Shown: positions 52,701 to 60,451 of the stretch, in pieces
Numbering within the stretch: the stretch's first letter is position 1
Layout of the letters: each line of letters opens with the position of its first letter
Translations under genes and position numbers: made by a program
Notes under the pieces: generated by a model
Told to the model about the DNA's origin: nothing
Seen by the model: only the letters and a program-made list of their open reading frames with translations
The model's database searches: none
Assembly (NCBI RefSeq): GCF_001746295.1
Contig: NZ_MJAH01000014.1
Location: 59,681 to 123,680 of the forward strand
Length of the DNA stretch: 64,000 nucleotides
Reading direction: 5' to 3'
Origin: Streptomyces sp. LUP47B
GTDB lineage: Bacteria > Actinomycetota > Actinomycetes > Streptomycetales > Streptomycetaceae

Positions 52701-52737
52701 GAAACTTCCGAGAAGTCACCAATAACCGGGAAGTTTC
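52701..52737. promoter_or_regulatory. GAAACTTCC/GGAAGTTTC inverted repeat before the GH3 gene
   Basis: Perfect 9-bp arms at 52701-52709 and 52729-52737 with 28 bp between centres, 32 bp before the GH3 start. Likely an operator for sugar-responsive repression. The remaining gap to 53038 holds no gene; only a -10-like TAGGGT for the next gene is seen. Confidence 0.55.
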
Positions 52738-53026
52738 TGCCAGTCAAGGGAGTGCACAGTAACCAGGGAGGGGCCGCCATCGGCGCTTTGGAGGGGGGCG
52801 CGCCGATGACGGCCGTGCTGCCGGCCGCAGTACGGAGGAGAGGGTTGGTCAGCGTTCGCAGCCAGCAGCGAGGCCGACGCCGTACCGCGGTGACTCTCCG
52901 GCAGCTTGCGCATTGGACGATCGGCGGCGGGGCGGGGTTCCCGGCTTTGGCCTGATTTCCCCAAGTTGGTGCGGCAGGGGTCGACGGGACGGATGAGCCG
53001 ACACAGTGGGCCGGCGCACCCCGGCG

Positions 53027-53032
53027 TAGGGT
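53027..53032 (+). promoter_or_regulatory. -10-like element for leaderless small membrane gene
   Basis: TAGGGT lies 6 nt before the ATG at 53039 with no Shine-Dalgarno. Confidence 0.5.
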
Positions 53033-53038
53033 CGGTGC

Positions 53039-53296
53039 ATGAGCCAGTTGCTGCCGCTCCTGACCGTCCTCGCCGGTCTTGCCGTGACCCTGGTCCTCTT
53101 CACCCTGCTGGCCCGCCACGTCCGCCGCCGCGGGACGGCGGGCGGGGCCCTGCGCGGCGCGATGGCGGCGCACGACGAGGCGTGGCACGGGACGGCGGCC
53201 GACTCGTACTACGAGCTCCAGGTGCAGACGGACCGCAAGGCGCCGCTTCCGGACGACCGGTGGAGGCGGGGGACACGCTCCGGGCACCGCCCCTGA
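53039..53296 (+). CDS. Small single-pass membrane protein, unknown function
   Basis: 85 aa. One N-terminal hydrophobic helix (about 3-24, LLPLLTVLAGLAVTLVLFTL) then a short cytoplasmic tail with DEAWHGTAADSYYELQVQTD. No domain known. It starts 6 nt after a -10-like TAGGGT, consistent with leaderless expression, and is followed 51 bp later by an aroA-like gene. Coding potential rests on the clear transmembrane segment and the promoter pattern. Confidence 0.65.
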   Translation: MSQLLPLLTVLAGLAVTLVLFTLLARHVRRRGTAGGALRGAMAAHDEAWHGTAADSYYELQVQTDRKAPLPDDRWRRGTRSGHRP

Positions 53297-53347
53297 ACGA
53301 GGTCCACCCCGTGGACGTCCCGGCGTCGGAGGTGACCGTGGGCGATC

Positions 53348-54622
53348 ATGAGGGGCATGCCCGTCGACACGCCCGCCCCGCAGACCCTCTCCCTCCCCGG
53401 CTCGAAGTCCATCACCGCCCGGGCCCTCTTCCTGGCCGCCGCCGCCGACGGAGTGACCACCCTCCTGCGCCCCCTCCGCTCGGACGACACGGAGGGCTTC
53501 GCCGAGGGCCTGGTACGGCTGGGCTACCGGGTGGGCCGTACCCCGGACGCATGGCAGGTGGACGGCCGCCCGCAGGGACCGGCGGTCGCCGAGGCGGACG
53601 TGTACTGCCGTGACGGCGCGACGACCGCCCGCTTCCTGCCCACCCTGGCCGCCGCAGGCCACGGCACATACCGCTTCGACGCCTCGCCCCAGATGCGCAG
53701 GCGCCCCCTGCTGCCGCTGTCGCGTGCGCTGCGCGACCTGGGAGTGGACCTGCGGCATGAGGAGGCGGAGGGGCACCATCCGCTGACGGTGCGGGCGGCG
53801 GGCGTAGAGGGCGGCGAGGTGACGCTGGACGCCGGCCAGTCCTCCCAGTACCTCACCGCACTCCTGCTGCTGGGCCCGCTCACCCGCCGGGGCCTGCGCA
53901 TCCGCGTCACGGACCTGGTGTCGGCGCCGTACGTCGAGATCACCCTCGCGATGATGCGGGCGTTCGGGGTGGAGGTGACGAGGCAGGGCGACGTCTTCGC
54001 CTTCCCGCCGGGCGGTTACCGCGCCACGACCTACGCGGTCGAGCCGGACGCGTCCACGGCGAGCTACTTCTTCGCGGCGGCAGCCGTGACCCCGGGCGCC
54101 GAGGTGACGGTCCCCGGGCTTGGCACGGGCGCGCTCCAGGGCGACCTCGGCTTCGTGGGTGTACTGCGGCGGATGGGGGCGGAGGTGTCCGTCGGCGCCG
54201 CGGCCACCACGGTCCGGGGCACCGGGGAACTGCGCGGCCTGACGGTCAACATGCGGGACATCTCGGACACGATGCCGACGCTCGCGGCGATCGCTCCCTT
54301 CGCCTCCGCCCCCGTCCGCATCGAGGACGTGGCGAACACACGGGTGAAGGAGTGCGACCGCCTGGAGGCCTGCGCGGAGAACCTGCGGCGGCTGGGCGTG
54401 CGGGTGGCGACCGGCCCGGACTGGATCGAGATCCACCCGGGGGCCGCTCCTTCGGCCGACACCCGCATCACGACGTACGGCGACCACCGCATCGTCATGT
54501 CCTTCGCGGTCACCGGCCTTCGGGTACCGGGAATCTCGTTCGACGACCCCGGATGCGTACGCAAGACTTTCCCCGGTTTCCATGAGGCGTTCGCCGAGCT
54601 GCGAAGGACCATCGGGGGTTGA
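53348..54622 (+). CDS. aroA: Divergent EPSP synthase (3-phosphoshikimate 1-carboxyvinyltransferase)
   Basis: 424 aa, EPSPS/MurA fold. Recognisable: LSLPGSKSITARALFLAAAA, SSQYLTALLLLGPL, NMRDISDTMPTLAAIAPFAS, RVKECDRLEACAENLRRLG. Deviations: the usual GNAGT..R segment reads YCRDGATTARFLPTLAA, and DGDxxMRxRP reads DASPQMRRRPL. That suggests a second, specialised copy, not the main shikimate enzyme, which is usually elsewhere in the genome. ATG at 53348 or 53357. A GNAT gene begins 7 bp after the stop. Confidence 0.85.
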   Translation: MRGMPVDTPAPQTLSLPGSKSITARALFLAAAADGVTTLLRPLRSDDTEGFAEGLVRLGYRVGRTPDAWQVDGRPQGPAVAEADVYCRDGATTARFLPTLAAAGHGTYRFDASPQMRRRPLLPLSRALRDLGVDLRHEEAEGHHPLTVRAAGVEGGEVTLDAGQSSQYLTALLLLGPLTRRGLRIRVTDLVSAPYVEITLAMMRAFGVEVTRQGDVFAFPPGGYRATTYAVEPDASTASYFFAAAAVTPGAEVTVPGLGTGALQGDLGFVGVLRRMGAEVSVGAAATTVRGTGELRGLTVNMRDISDTMPTLAAIAPFASAPVRIEDVANTRVKECDRLEACAENLRRLGVRVATGPDWIEIHPGAAPSADTRITTYGDHRIVMSFAVTGLRVPGISFDDPGCVRKTFPGFHEAFAELRRTIGG

Positions 54623-54629
54623 ACGGGCA

Positions 54630-55262
54630 TTGAGTTTCCAGCTGGAAGGGCCGGTCCTGGCAGGCGAGTTGGTGCGCCTGGAACCACTGGGCCACGGGCA
54701 CACGGCGGACCTGGCCGTGGCGGCGGAGGAGAACCGCGGCACCTACGACTTCACCTGGGTACCGAGGGCCGACGAGGTCGGTGACTACGTCGACGCGCAG
54801 CTCGCGCGGGCCGCGGCGGGACAGCTCGCGCCGTACGCTCAGGTGTCGGTCGCGACGGGACGGGCGGTGGGGACCACCTCGTACTGGGAGCCGCGGTACT
54901 GGCGGTCGGAGGACCAACTCGACGCGATCGAGGTCGGCTTCACTTGGTTGGGGGCCTCGGCGCAGGGCACGGGCATCAACGCCGAGGCCAAGCTGCTGCT
55001 CTTCCGGCACGCCTTCGAGGAGTGGGACGTCGCCCGGGTCGATCTGAAGACGGACGCGCGCAACGAACGCTCCCGTGCGGCGATCGAGAGCGTCGGCGCC
55101 CGCTTCGAGGGCGTCCTGCGGAACTGGTCGCGCTCCTGGGCCCCGGGTGAGGACGGACGGCTGCGGGACTCGGCGATCTTCTCGATCACGGAGCAGGAGT
55201 GGCCGGGGTGCCGGAAGCGGCTGGAGGAGCGGGTGGCGGGGTTCGTGGCGCGGCGGGGATGA
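54630..55262 (+). CDS. GNAT-family acetyltransferase (RimJ/RimL type)
   Basis: 210 aa. Substrate-binding head LAGELVRLEPLGHGHTADL and the acetyl-CoA loop AQGTGINAEAKLLLFRHAFE then NERSRAAIESVGARFEGVLR mark it as a ribosomal-protein-acetyltransferase-like GNAT. The start is probably TTG at 54630 (GGGGG upstream), 7 bp after the EPSP synthase stop. It is followed 13 bp later by another GNAT, so the three genes may form one transcript. Substrate unknown. Confidence 0.85.
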   Translation: MSFQLEGPVLAGELVRLEPLGHGHTADLAVAAEENRGTYDFTWVPRADEVGDYVDAQLARAAAGQLAPYAQVSVATGRAVGTTSYWEPRYWRSEDQLDAIEVGFTWLGASAQGTGINAEAKLLLFRHAFEEWDVARVDLKTDARNERSRAAIESVGARFEGVLRNWSRSWAPGEDGRLRDSAIFSITEQEWPGCRKRLEERVAGFVARRG

Positions 55263-55275
55263 GGGGAGCGGCAGC

Positions 55276-55782
55276 GTGTGGTTGCGCGATGTCACGGTGG
55301 ACGACGTGGACGCCTACGTCCGGATGCGCTGCGATCCCGTCATGATGGCCGGGCTCGGCGGGCCGTTGCCGCGGGAGGGCATCGAGGACAAGGTGCGCCG
55401 GGACGCGGAGTCGGCGGCAGCAGACGAGTCCTGGACCAAGATGATCGTTCCCGATCCGGACCGGCCCGACGTGGTGGCGGGCTCGGTGACCGTCTGGTCC
55501 CACGACCCCGGGGACGGGCCCCTCGCGGAGATCGGCTGGATGGTGCTGCCGGAGTTCCAGGGGCGGGGACTGGGCAAGCGGGCGGTCCGCGCGCTGCTCG
55601 AACGGGCCTGGAGCGAGGACCGCTGGGGTGACATCCACGCGTTCCCGGCCACGAGCAACGGCCCCTCGAACGGCATCTGCCGTTCCCTGGGCTTCCGTCT
55701 CGTCGGCGAACTCGACATGCCTTTCGCGGACCGGATCCTGCGCAGCAACCACTGGACGATCACACCGCCGCCCAGCTCGTAA
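55276..55782 (+). CDS. GNAT-family acetyltransferase
   Basis: 168 aa. A GNAT core: VWLRDVTVDDVDAYVRMRCD at the N-terminus, acetyl-CoA loop LPEFQGRGLGKRAVRALLER (about 100) and a C-terminal FPATSNGPSNGICRSLGFRL. GTG start at 55276 with GGGGAG 7 nt upstream. Substrate unknown. It ends just before a decayed hydrolase region. Confidence 0.88.
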   Translation: MWLRDVTVDDVDAYVRMRCDPVMMAGLGGPLPREGIEDKVRRDAESAAADESWTKMIVPDPDRPDVVAGSVTVWSHDPGDGPLAEIGWMVLPEFQGRGLGKRAVRALLERAWSEDRWGDIHAFPATSNGPSNGICRSLGFRLVGELDMPFADRILRSNHWTITPPPSS

Positions 55783-55829
55783 GGCCGTTGCGCAATTGGC
55801 CGCGCCCGCCCTGGAGTTCACCCTCCCCG

Positions 55830-56279
55830 GGCCAACCCGCCCGGTCGCCGCCGCCGACCCGTACCGTCCGGAGGAGGCAGGCCCGCGAGACCTTCGGCGA
55901 CCCCCCGGCATCCCCGCAGACGTCCTCCCCGGTCGCCGGCGTCGACGATCCGTACCGCCTAGAGGGGGCTGCGAGATCTTCGGTGAACCGCCTGGCATCC
56001 CCGCAGACGTCCTCCCCGGTCGCCGGCGTCGACGATCCGTACCGCCTGGAGGGGTCCCGCGAGATCTTCGGTGAACCGCTTGGCATCCCCGCAGACGTCC
56101 TCCCCGGTCGCCGGCGTCGACGACCCGTACCGCCTGGAGGGGGCTGCGAGACCTTGGGCGCACCGCCCGGCATCCTCCCCGGCGCCGCCCACCTCGACTC
56201 GGACGCCGGCTACGGCTCCTGGCCCGCCGTCCTGGACCGGTGTCCGGCCCCGAACTCGCGGATCACGCCTCGTCCGTAA
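55830..56279 (+). pseudogene. Degenerate tail of a serine hydrolase, amplified as a tandem repeat
   Basis: Four imperfect units (spacings 91, 87 and 88 bp; DPYR codons at about 55856, 55947, 56034, 56122) each encode, in shifting frames, VAGVDDPYRLEGSREIFGEP then LGIPADVLPG. The best unit reads through in frame, and the last is followed by GAAHLDSDAGYGSWPAVLDR and a TAA at 56277-56279. Together these resemble the C-terminal part of RBBP9/YdeN-type alpha/beta hydrolases (DDPY Asp, GAGHLD His). There is no start or nucleophile region. It overlaps the 3' end of the MFS gene. Confidence 0.7.
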
Positions 56280-57498
56280 CCGGAACCGCCCGCAACTCCG
56301 GTGTGCTCGCCCCGACATAGCCCACCGCCGCCACACACATCAGCCCGCCCGTGATCAGCGCCGTCACGCCCGAGCTCCAGCCCGCGACCAGCCCGCCGCG
56401 CAGATTGCCGAGGTGCGGGCCCGCCTGGCCGACGATCATCTCGGCGGCCGTGACCCGGCCGAGCAGGGCGTCGGGGGTGCCGGTCTGCACGATGGTGGTG
56501 CGGGACAGGACGGCCAGGGCGTCCGCCGCGCCGGCCAGTGCCAGGAACCCGAGGCCCGCCCAGGCACTGGTGGTCAGGCCGAACAGCGCGAGGGCCGCGC
56601 CCCAGGTCGCCGACGCGCACAGCATCACCGGACCGGGGCGGGCCAGGCGGGTGACCGGGCCGGAGAAGACCGTCGCGGCGACACCGCCCACGGCGAGCGC
56701 GGACAGGAACAGTCCGAGCGTGCGCGGGTCGCCGCCGAAGCGCTCCTCGTTGACCTGGGGAAAGAGGCTCACCGGCATGGACAGGACGGTGGCGGCCAGG
56801 TCGGTCAGCAGCGCGCCGCGCACCACCCGGTGGCCGGTCAGAAAGCGCAGCCCGTCCAGGACACCGTGCAGACCGGGGCGGGACTTCTCGCCCTCCGGTG
56901 GCAGCGCGGGCAGACCGTAGGCGCCGTAGAAGGACATCGTGAAGCTCAGGGTGTCCAGGAGGTAGCAGACGCCGATGCCCCACCAGCCGAGCACGAGCCC
57001 GGCGACGGCCGGACCGACCAGCATCATCGCCTGCCCTGTGACCTGCTGGAGCGCGAGCCCGGAGGCCACCTGCTCCCTGGGCAGCAGGCGCGGCACGAAC
57101 ACGCCGGCGGCGGGCGCGCCGAGCGCGGCGAAGGAGGTCTGCACCGCGACCAGCAGCAGGACGACGGCCACCGGCGCGCGCCCCGCGAAGCCCTGCACGG
57201 CCAGCAGCAGGGAGCAGACCGCCGAGCCGACGGTGCCCGTGAGGTAGACCCGGCGCCGGTCGGCCCGGTCGACCCAGGCGCCCGCGAACAGGCTGACCCC
57301 GACCATCGGCACCGCCTGCGCGACACCGACCGCGCCGCTCCAGATCGTGCTGTGGGTCATGTCCCAGACCTGGTACATGACCGTGACCATGGTCATGAAG
57401 GTGCCGAGCGTGGACACCGTGCGCCCGAACAGCAGCCGCCGGAACACCGGGGAGGTGCGCAGGGGCCGCACATCGAGGAACGTACGGCTGAGGCTCAT
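56263..57498 (-). CDS. MFS transporter (EntS-like MFS_3 type)
   Basis: 411 aa with about 12 hydrophobic segments. FRRLLFGRTVSTLGTFMTMV at the N-terminus and FAGAWVDRADRRRVYLTG (motif A-like) fit the enterobactin-exporter/macrolide-efflux type of MFS. Substrate unknown; there is no link to the des cluster other than similarity of family. Its 3' end overlaps the degraded hydrolase region by 17 bp on the opposite strand. Confidence 0.9.
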   Translation of the reverse strand: MSLSRTFLDVRPLRTSPVFRRLLFGRTVSTLGTFMTMVTVMYQVWDMTHSTIWSGAVGVAQAVPMVGVSLFAGAWVDRADRRRVYLTGTVGSAVCSLLLAVQGFAGRAPVAVVLLLVAVQTSFAALGAPAAGVFVPRLLPREQVASGLALQQVTGQAMMLVGPAVAGLVLGWWGIGVCYLLDTLSFTMSFYGAYGLPALPPEGEKSRPGLHGVLDGLRFLTGHRVVRGALLTDLAATVLSMPVSLFPQVNEERFGGDPRTLGLFLSALAVGGVAATVFSGPVTRLARPGPVMLCASATWGAALALFGLTTSAWAGLGFLALAGAADALAVLSRTTIVQTGTPDALLGRVTAAEMIVGQAGPHLGNLRGGLVAGWSSGVTALITGGLMCVAAVGYVGASTPELRAVPVTDEA

Positions 57499-57583
57499 GA
57501 CACGGGCAGCGGGGGAGGGGAGGGTCTGTGCACCCCGGGACGCTATCCGGCCGTTCCCGCCGGGGCCACCCGTTTAATCGCCG

Positions 57584-58384
57584 TCAGGCGGAGTCGTTCA
57601 GGAGCCGCGCCAGGTGCTCACGGCCCGCCCCCAGCAGCTCCTCCAGCGGCGCGGCCGCCTCGTACCACCGCTTCTCGTACTCCCAGCACAGCCAGCCGTC
57701 CCAGCCGTGCCGGGAGAGGACCTCCACGCACTCCGCGAGCGGCAGGACCCCGGTGCCGAGCGCGACCGGGGTGGTGTCGTCGGCCGACGCGATGTCCTTG
57801 ACCTGGACGTATCCGAGGTGCGGGGCGAGGGCCGCGTAGGTCTCGGAGGGCTGTTCGCCGCCGAGCCAGGTGTGCATGACGTCCCAGAGCGAGCCGACCT
57901 GACGGTGGCCGACCGGGCCGAGGATACGAATCGCGTCGGCACCCGTGCGGTGCGAGTCATGGGTTTCGAGGAGGATGCGTACGTCGAGGTCGCCGGCGTA
58001 CTCCGCGGCCGTACCGAGCCGCCGGGCGGCCGTGGCGTCGGCCTCCTCGCGGGACTGGTCGGAGGCGGCGCCGGGGAAGACGCGCACGAAGCCGGCGCCG
58101 AGGTCGCGGGCGAGGTCCAGGAGGCGGTGGATCTCCTCCACCACGGGTTCGTCGTCGCCGGGCGCGGCCACGCGCGCGTACCCGGCGAGACCGAGGACCT
58201 CCACGCCCGCCGCCTTGAACTCGGCGACCGCGTCGGCCCGTTCGGCGAGCCCGATACCGGGGTGCACCGGCTCCTCCGGATGCGCGCGCAGTTCTACTCC
58301 GTGATAGCCGTGCGTGGTCGCGAGCCGCAGCACGTCGGCGAGGGGGAGGCCGGGGACACCGAGGGTGGAGAACGCCAGTTTCAT
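57584..58384 (-). CDS. Sugar phosphate isomerase/epimerase (xylose isomerase-like TIM barrel)
   Basis: 266 aa, AP endonuclease family 2 fold. Metal ligands lie in HGYHGVELRAHPEE, LLETHDSHRTG, SLWDVMHTWL and HLGYVQVKDI. The family covers inosose dehydratases, hydroxypyruvate isomerases and sugar epimerases; the specific reaction cannot be assigned. ATG at 58382-58384 with AGGG close by. It lies between an MFS gene (85 bp) and a repeat region. Confidence 0.88.
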   Translation of the reverse strand: MKLAFSTLGVPGLPLADVLRLATTHGYHGVELRAHPEEPVHPGIGLAERADAVAEFKAAGVEVLGLAGYARVAAPGDDEPVVEEIHRLLDLARDLGAGFVRVFPGAASDQSREEADATAARRLGTAAEYAGDLDVRILLETHDSHRTGADAIRILGPVGHRQVGSLWDVMHTWLGGEQPSETYAALAPHLGYVQVKDIASADDTTPVALGTGVLPLAECVEVLSRHGWDGWLCWEYEKRWYEAAAPLEELLGAGREHLARLLNDSA

Positions 58385-58430
58385 GGGCCCTACTCTCACC
58401 CGGTCGAGTCGGTGAGGTCCAGCCGGGAGC

Positions 58431-58780
58431 CCGGATGAGTCGGGGGCTCCGCCTCAGCCGCCCGGACGAGCCGCCCCCGGCCTACGCCTCTCGCTCACCT
58501 GCGCCGGTCGGCTCCAGCGAGGCTGCCCGGATGAGCCGCCCCGGGCACCCCTCACTCACTGCACCGGTCAGCTCCGGTCCAGCCGCCCGGACGAGCCGCC
58601 CCCGGCCTACGCCTCTCGCTCACCTGCGCCGGTCGGCTCCAGCGAGGCTGCCCGGATGAGCCGCCCCGGGCACCCCTCACTCACTGCACCGGTCAGCTCC
58701 GGCCCAGCCACCCGGACGAGCCGCCCCCCGCCGCCCCCCAAGGCCACCCCGTCACTCACCCGTGCCGGTCAGCTCCAGCC
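58431..58780. repeat. 125-bp direct repeats built from the 3' end of the MarR-GNAT gene
   Basis: CAGCCGCCCGGACGAGCCGC starts at 58455 and 58580, and a variant at 58705; the first two 125-bp units are nearly identical. Each unit splits into two related halves of about 62 bp (GCCCGGAYGAGCCGCCCC, then CACTGCACCGGTCAGCTCC). On the minus strand each half repeats the end of the neighbouring gene, CTGACCGGCACGGGTGAGTGA (split here: CTGACCGG then a stop-bearing GTGAGTGA). So gene tails have been multiplied about five times. Nothing else is seen between 58385 and 58751. Confidence 0.85.
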
Positions 58781-59684
58781 GCCAGTCCTGCCCGTTCAGG
58801 TCCCTGCCGAAGGAGCGGTGGGGTTTCTCGGCGGCCAGGACGAATCCGTGGCGCTGGTAGATCCGGCGGGCGGCGGCGAGGACGTCGTTGGTCCACAGGA
58901 CCAGCTCGCGGTAGCCGACACCGCGCGCGAAGTCGACGACGGCCGTCACCAGCCGGTCCCCGATGCCGAGTCCGCGCGCCTCCGGCTCGACGAGGAGCAG
59001 CCGGAGGCGGGCGGTCGCGGGCGCCTCGTCCCGCACGCACATCACGCACCCCACCGGCCGTCCGTCCAGCTCGGCGATCCACACCCGCTCCAGATGCGGA
59101 TCATGATCCTCCGCGAAGTCGGCGACGATCCTGGCGACCAGCCCCTCGTAGTCGGCGTTGAAGCCGTACTCGGCGGCGTAGAGGGCCGCGTTCCGGGCCA
59201 CGATCCAGCCGAGGTCACCGGGCCCCGGCTCGCGCAGCAGGACGTCTTCTCGGCGCGGCGGGCGACCGTCGGACAGGAGCGTACGGACCGTCCGCATCGC
59301 CTCGGAGAGCCGGGGCCGGTCGGCGGAGGGGACGGTCGCGAGGAGTGCGCCCACGGATTCGTCGGCGCGCTCGGCGAGCAGCGCGGCGGTCTCCCGGCCG
59401 CGCGGGGTGAGCGTGACCCGGCGTCGGCGCGGGTCACGGGCCGACGCCGTGCGCTCGATCAGTCCGTCCTGCTCGAACTTGTTGAGGATCCGGCTCAAAT
59501 ACCCCGCGTCCAGCGAGAGTTCGGTGCGCAGATCGGCCGCGTCGGTGCGCGGCGAGTGGGCGAGCTCGTACAGGACACGGGACTCGGTGAGGGTGTAGGG
59601 GGCGTACAGCTGGCGGCTGTAGTCGAGGGCCCCGATGACGTTCGTGTAGAAGCGGTTGAAGGCGCGGACGTCCTGGACGGTCAT
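58752..59684 (-). CDS. MarR regulator fused to a GNAT acetyltransferase
   Basis: 310 aa. N-terminal MarR winged helix (about 1-140: YTLTESRVLYELAHSPRTDA, LDAGYLSRILNKFEQDGLIE) joined to a C-terminal GNAT domain (about 150-305: RLRLLLVEPEARGLGIGDRL, RIYQRHGFVLAAEKPHRSFG). This MarR-GNAT fusion is a known two-domain family; the acetyltransferase may modify a drug or small metabolite sensed by the regulator. A palindrome upstream suggests autoregulation. Its 3' end is the source of the adjacent repeats. Confidence 0.92.
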   Translation of the reverse strand: MTVQDVRAFNRFYTNVIGALDYSRQLYAPYTLTESRVLYELAHSPRTDAADLRTELSLDAGYLSRILNKFEQDGLIERTASARDPRRRRVTLTPRGRETAALLAERADESVGALLATVPSADRPRLSEAMRTVRTLLSDGRPPRREDVLLREPGPGDLGWIVARNAALYAAEYGFNADYEGLVARIVADFAEDHDPHLERVWIAELDGRPVGCVMCVRDEAPATARLRLLLVEPEARGLGIGDRLVTAVVDFARGVGYRELVLWTNDVLAAARRIYQRHGFVLAAEKPHRSFGRDLNGQDWRLELTGTGE

Positions 59685-59709
59685 GATCGGTCGACCCCCG
59701 GATGCTTGA

Positions 59710-59736
59710 CTCAGTCAGAGATATCGATGGACTGAG
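59710..59736. promoter_or_regulatory. CTCAGTC/GACTGAG inverted repeat, candidate MarR operator
   Basis: Perfect 7-bp arms (59710-59716 and 59730-59736) 26 bp before the MarR-GNAT start, between it and the DHFR-like gene. The spacing of about two turns suits a MarR dimer. Confidence 0.55.
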
Positions 59737-59761
59737 CGTAGGACGTCCGCGCCCGCCGCGG

Positions 59762-60358
59762 CTACCCCTCGGTAGCGGGCCGGTACACGCACACCTGCAC
59801 GCCGGTCTTCCCGGTGACCGCGGACACCAGCTCGAACGGCCGCTTCGCACCGTCCTCCGGGAAGATCGACTTGCCGCCGCCGAGCACGACCGGCATCACG
59901 ACGAGCTGCAGCTCGTCGACGAGCCCCTCAGCGATCAGCGTGCGGACCAGGGTGGGGCTGCCCATCATCGCCAGCTCACCGCCCTCGCGCTCCCGCAGCG
60001 CTCGGATCCGCCCGACGGCCTCGGAGCCCGGGATCCGTTCGGTGTTGTTCCAGGTCAGCTCGGAGTCGTCGAGGGTGTCGGTGACGACGTACTTCTTGAG
60101 GGAGTTCAGCCGGTCGGCGAAAGGGTCCCCGGCGCGCTCCGGCCAGGCCCCCGCCATCGTCAGATACGTCCGCCGCCCGTACAGCAGCGCCTCGGCCCGC
60201 TCCATGCCCTCGGTGAACGCCGGTCCGAGCAGCTCCGCGTCGAAGTAGGGATGCGACCAGCCGCCGTGCGCGAACCCGCCGTCGGTGTCCTCCTCGGGCC
60301 CGCCGGGCGCCTGCACGACCCCGTCCAGACTGATGAACTCGCTGACCACGATGCGCAT
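59762..60358 (-). CDS. Dihydrofolate reductase-family (RibD C-terminal-like) protein
   Basis: 198 aa. MRIVVSEFISLDGVVQAPGG, LLYGRRTYLTMAGAWPE and VVMPVVLGGGKSIFPEDG are the landmarks of the DHFR/RibD_C superfamily of NADPH reductases found as stand-alone proteins in actinobacteria. The substrate is unknown; it is unlikely to be the housekeeping FolA. ATG at 60356-60358 with CTGGAGTG upstream. It lies 77 bp upstream of the MarR-GNAT gene in the same direction. Confidence 0.88.
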   Translation of the reverse strand: MRIVVSEFISLDGVVQAPGGPEEDTDGGFAHGGWSHPYFDAELLGPAFTEGMERAEALLYGRRTYLTMAGAWPERAGDPFADRLNSLKKYVVTDTLDDSELTWNNTERIPGSEAVGRIRALREREGGELAMMGSPTLVRTLIAEGLVDELQLVVMPVVLGGGKSIFPEDGAKRPFELVSAVTGKTGVQVCVYRPATEG

Positions 60359-60451
60359 GGGACTCACTCCAGTTCCTGGTGGGTTACGGCAGTGCAGACC
60401 GAGGTGGGACGGGGAACTCATCGGTGCGGGGAGCGTACGGCGTCTTCGGGC

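Noticed and set aside
52802..52955. Short plus-strand frame beginning MTAVLPAAV in the GH3 upstream region
   Set aside because: About 50 codons, rich in Arg, no ribosome site, no hydrophobic or domain signal.
56263..57498. Assigning the EntS-like MFS gene as the desferrioxamine exporter
   Set aside because: It is 38 kb from des, has no iron box seen upstream, and the family also exports many drugs.
55830..58780. CRISPR array
   Set aside because: The repeats are long (about 88 and 125 bp), diverged and directly abutting, with no short unique spacers or cas genes, and they are coding-tail duplicates.
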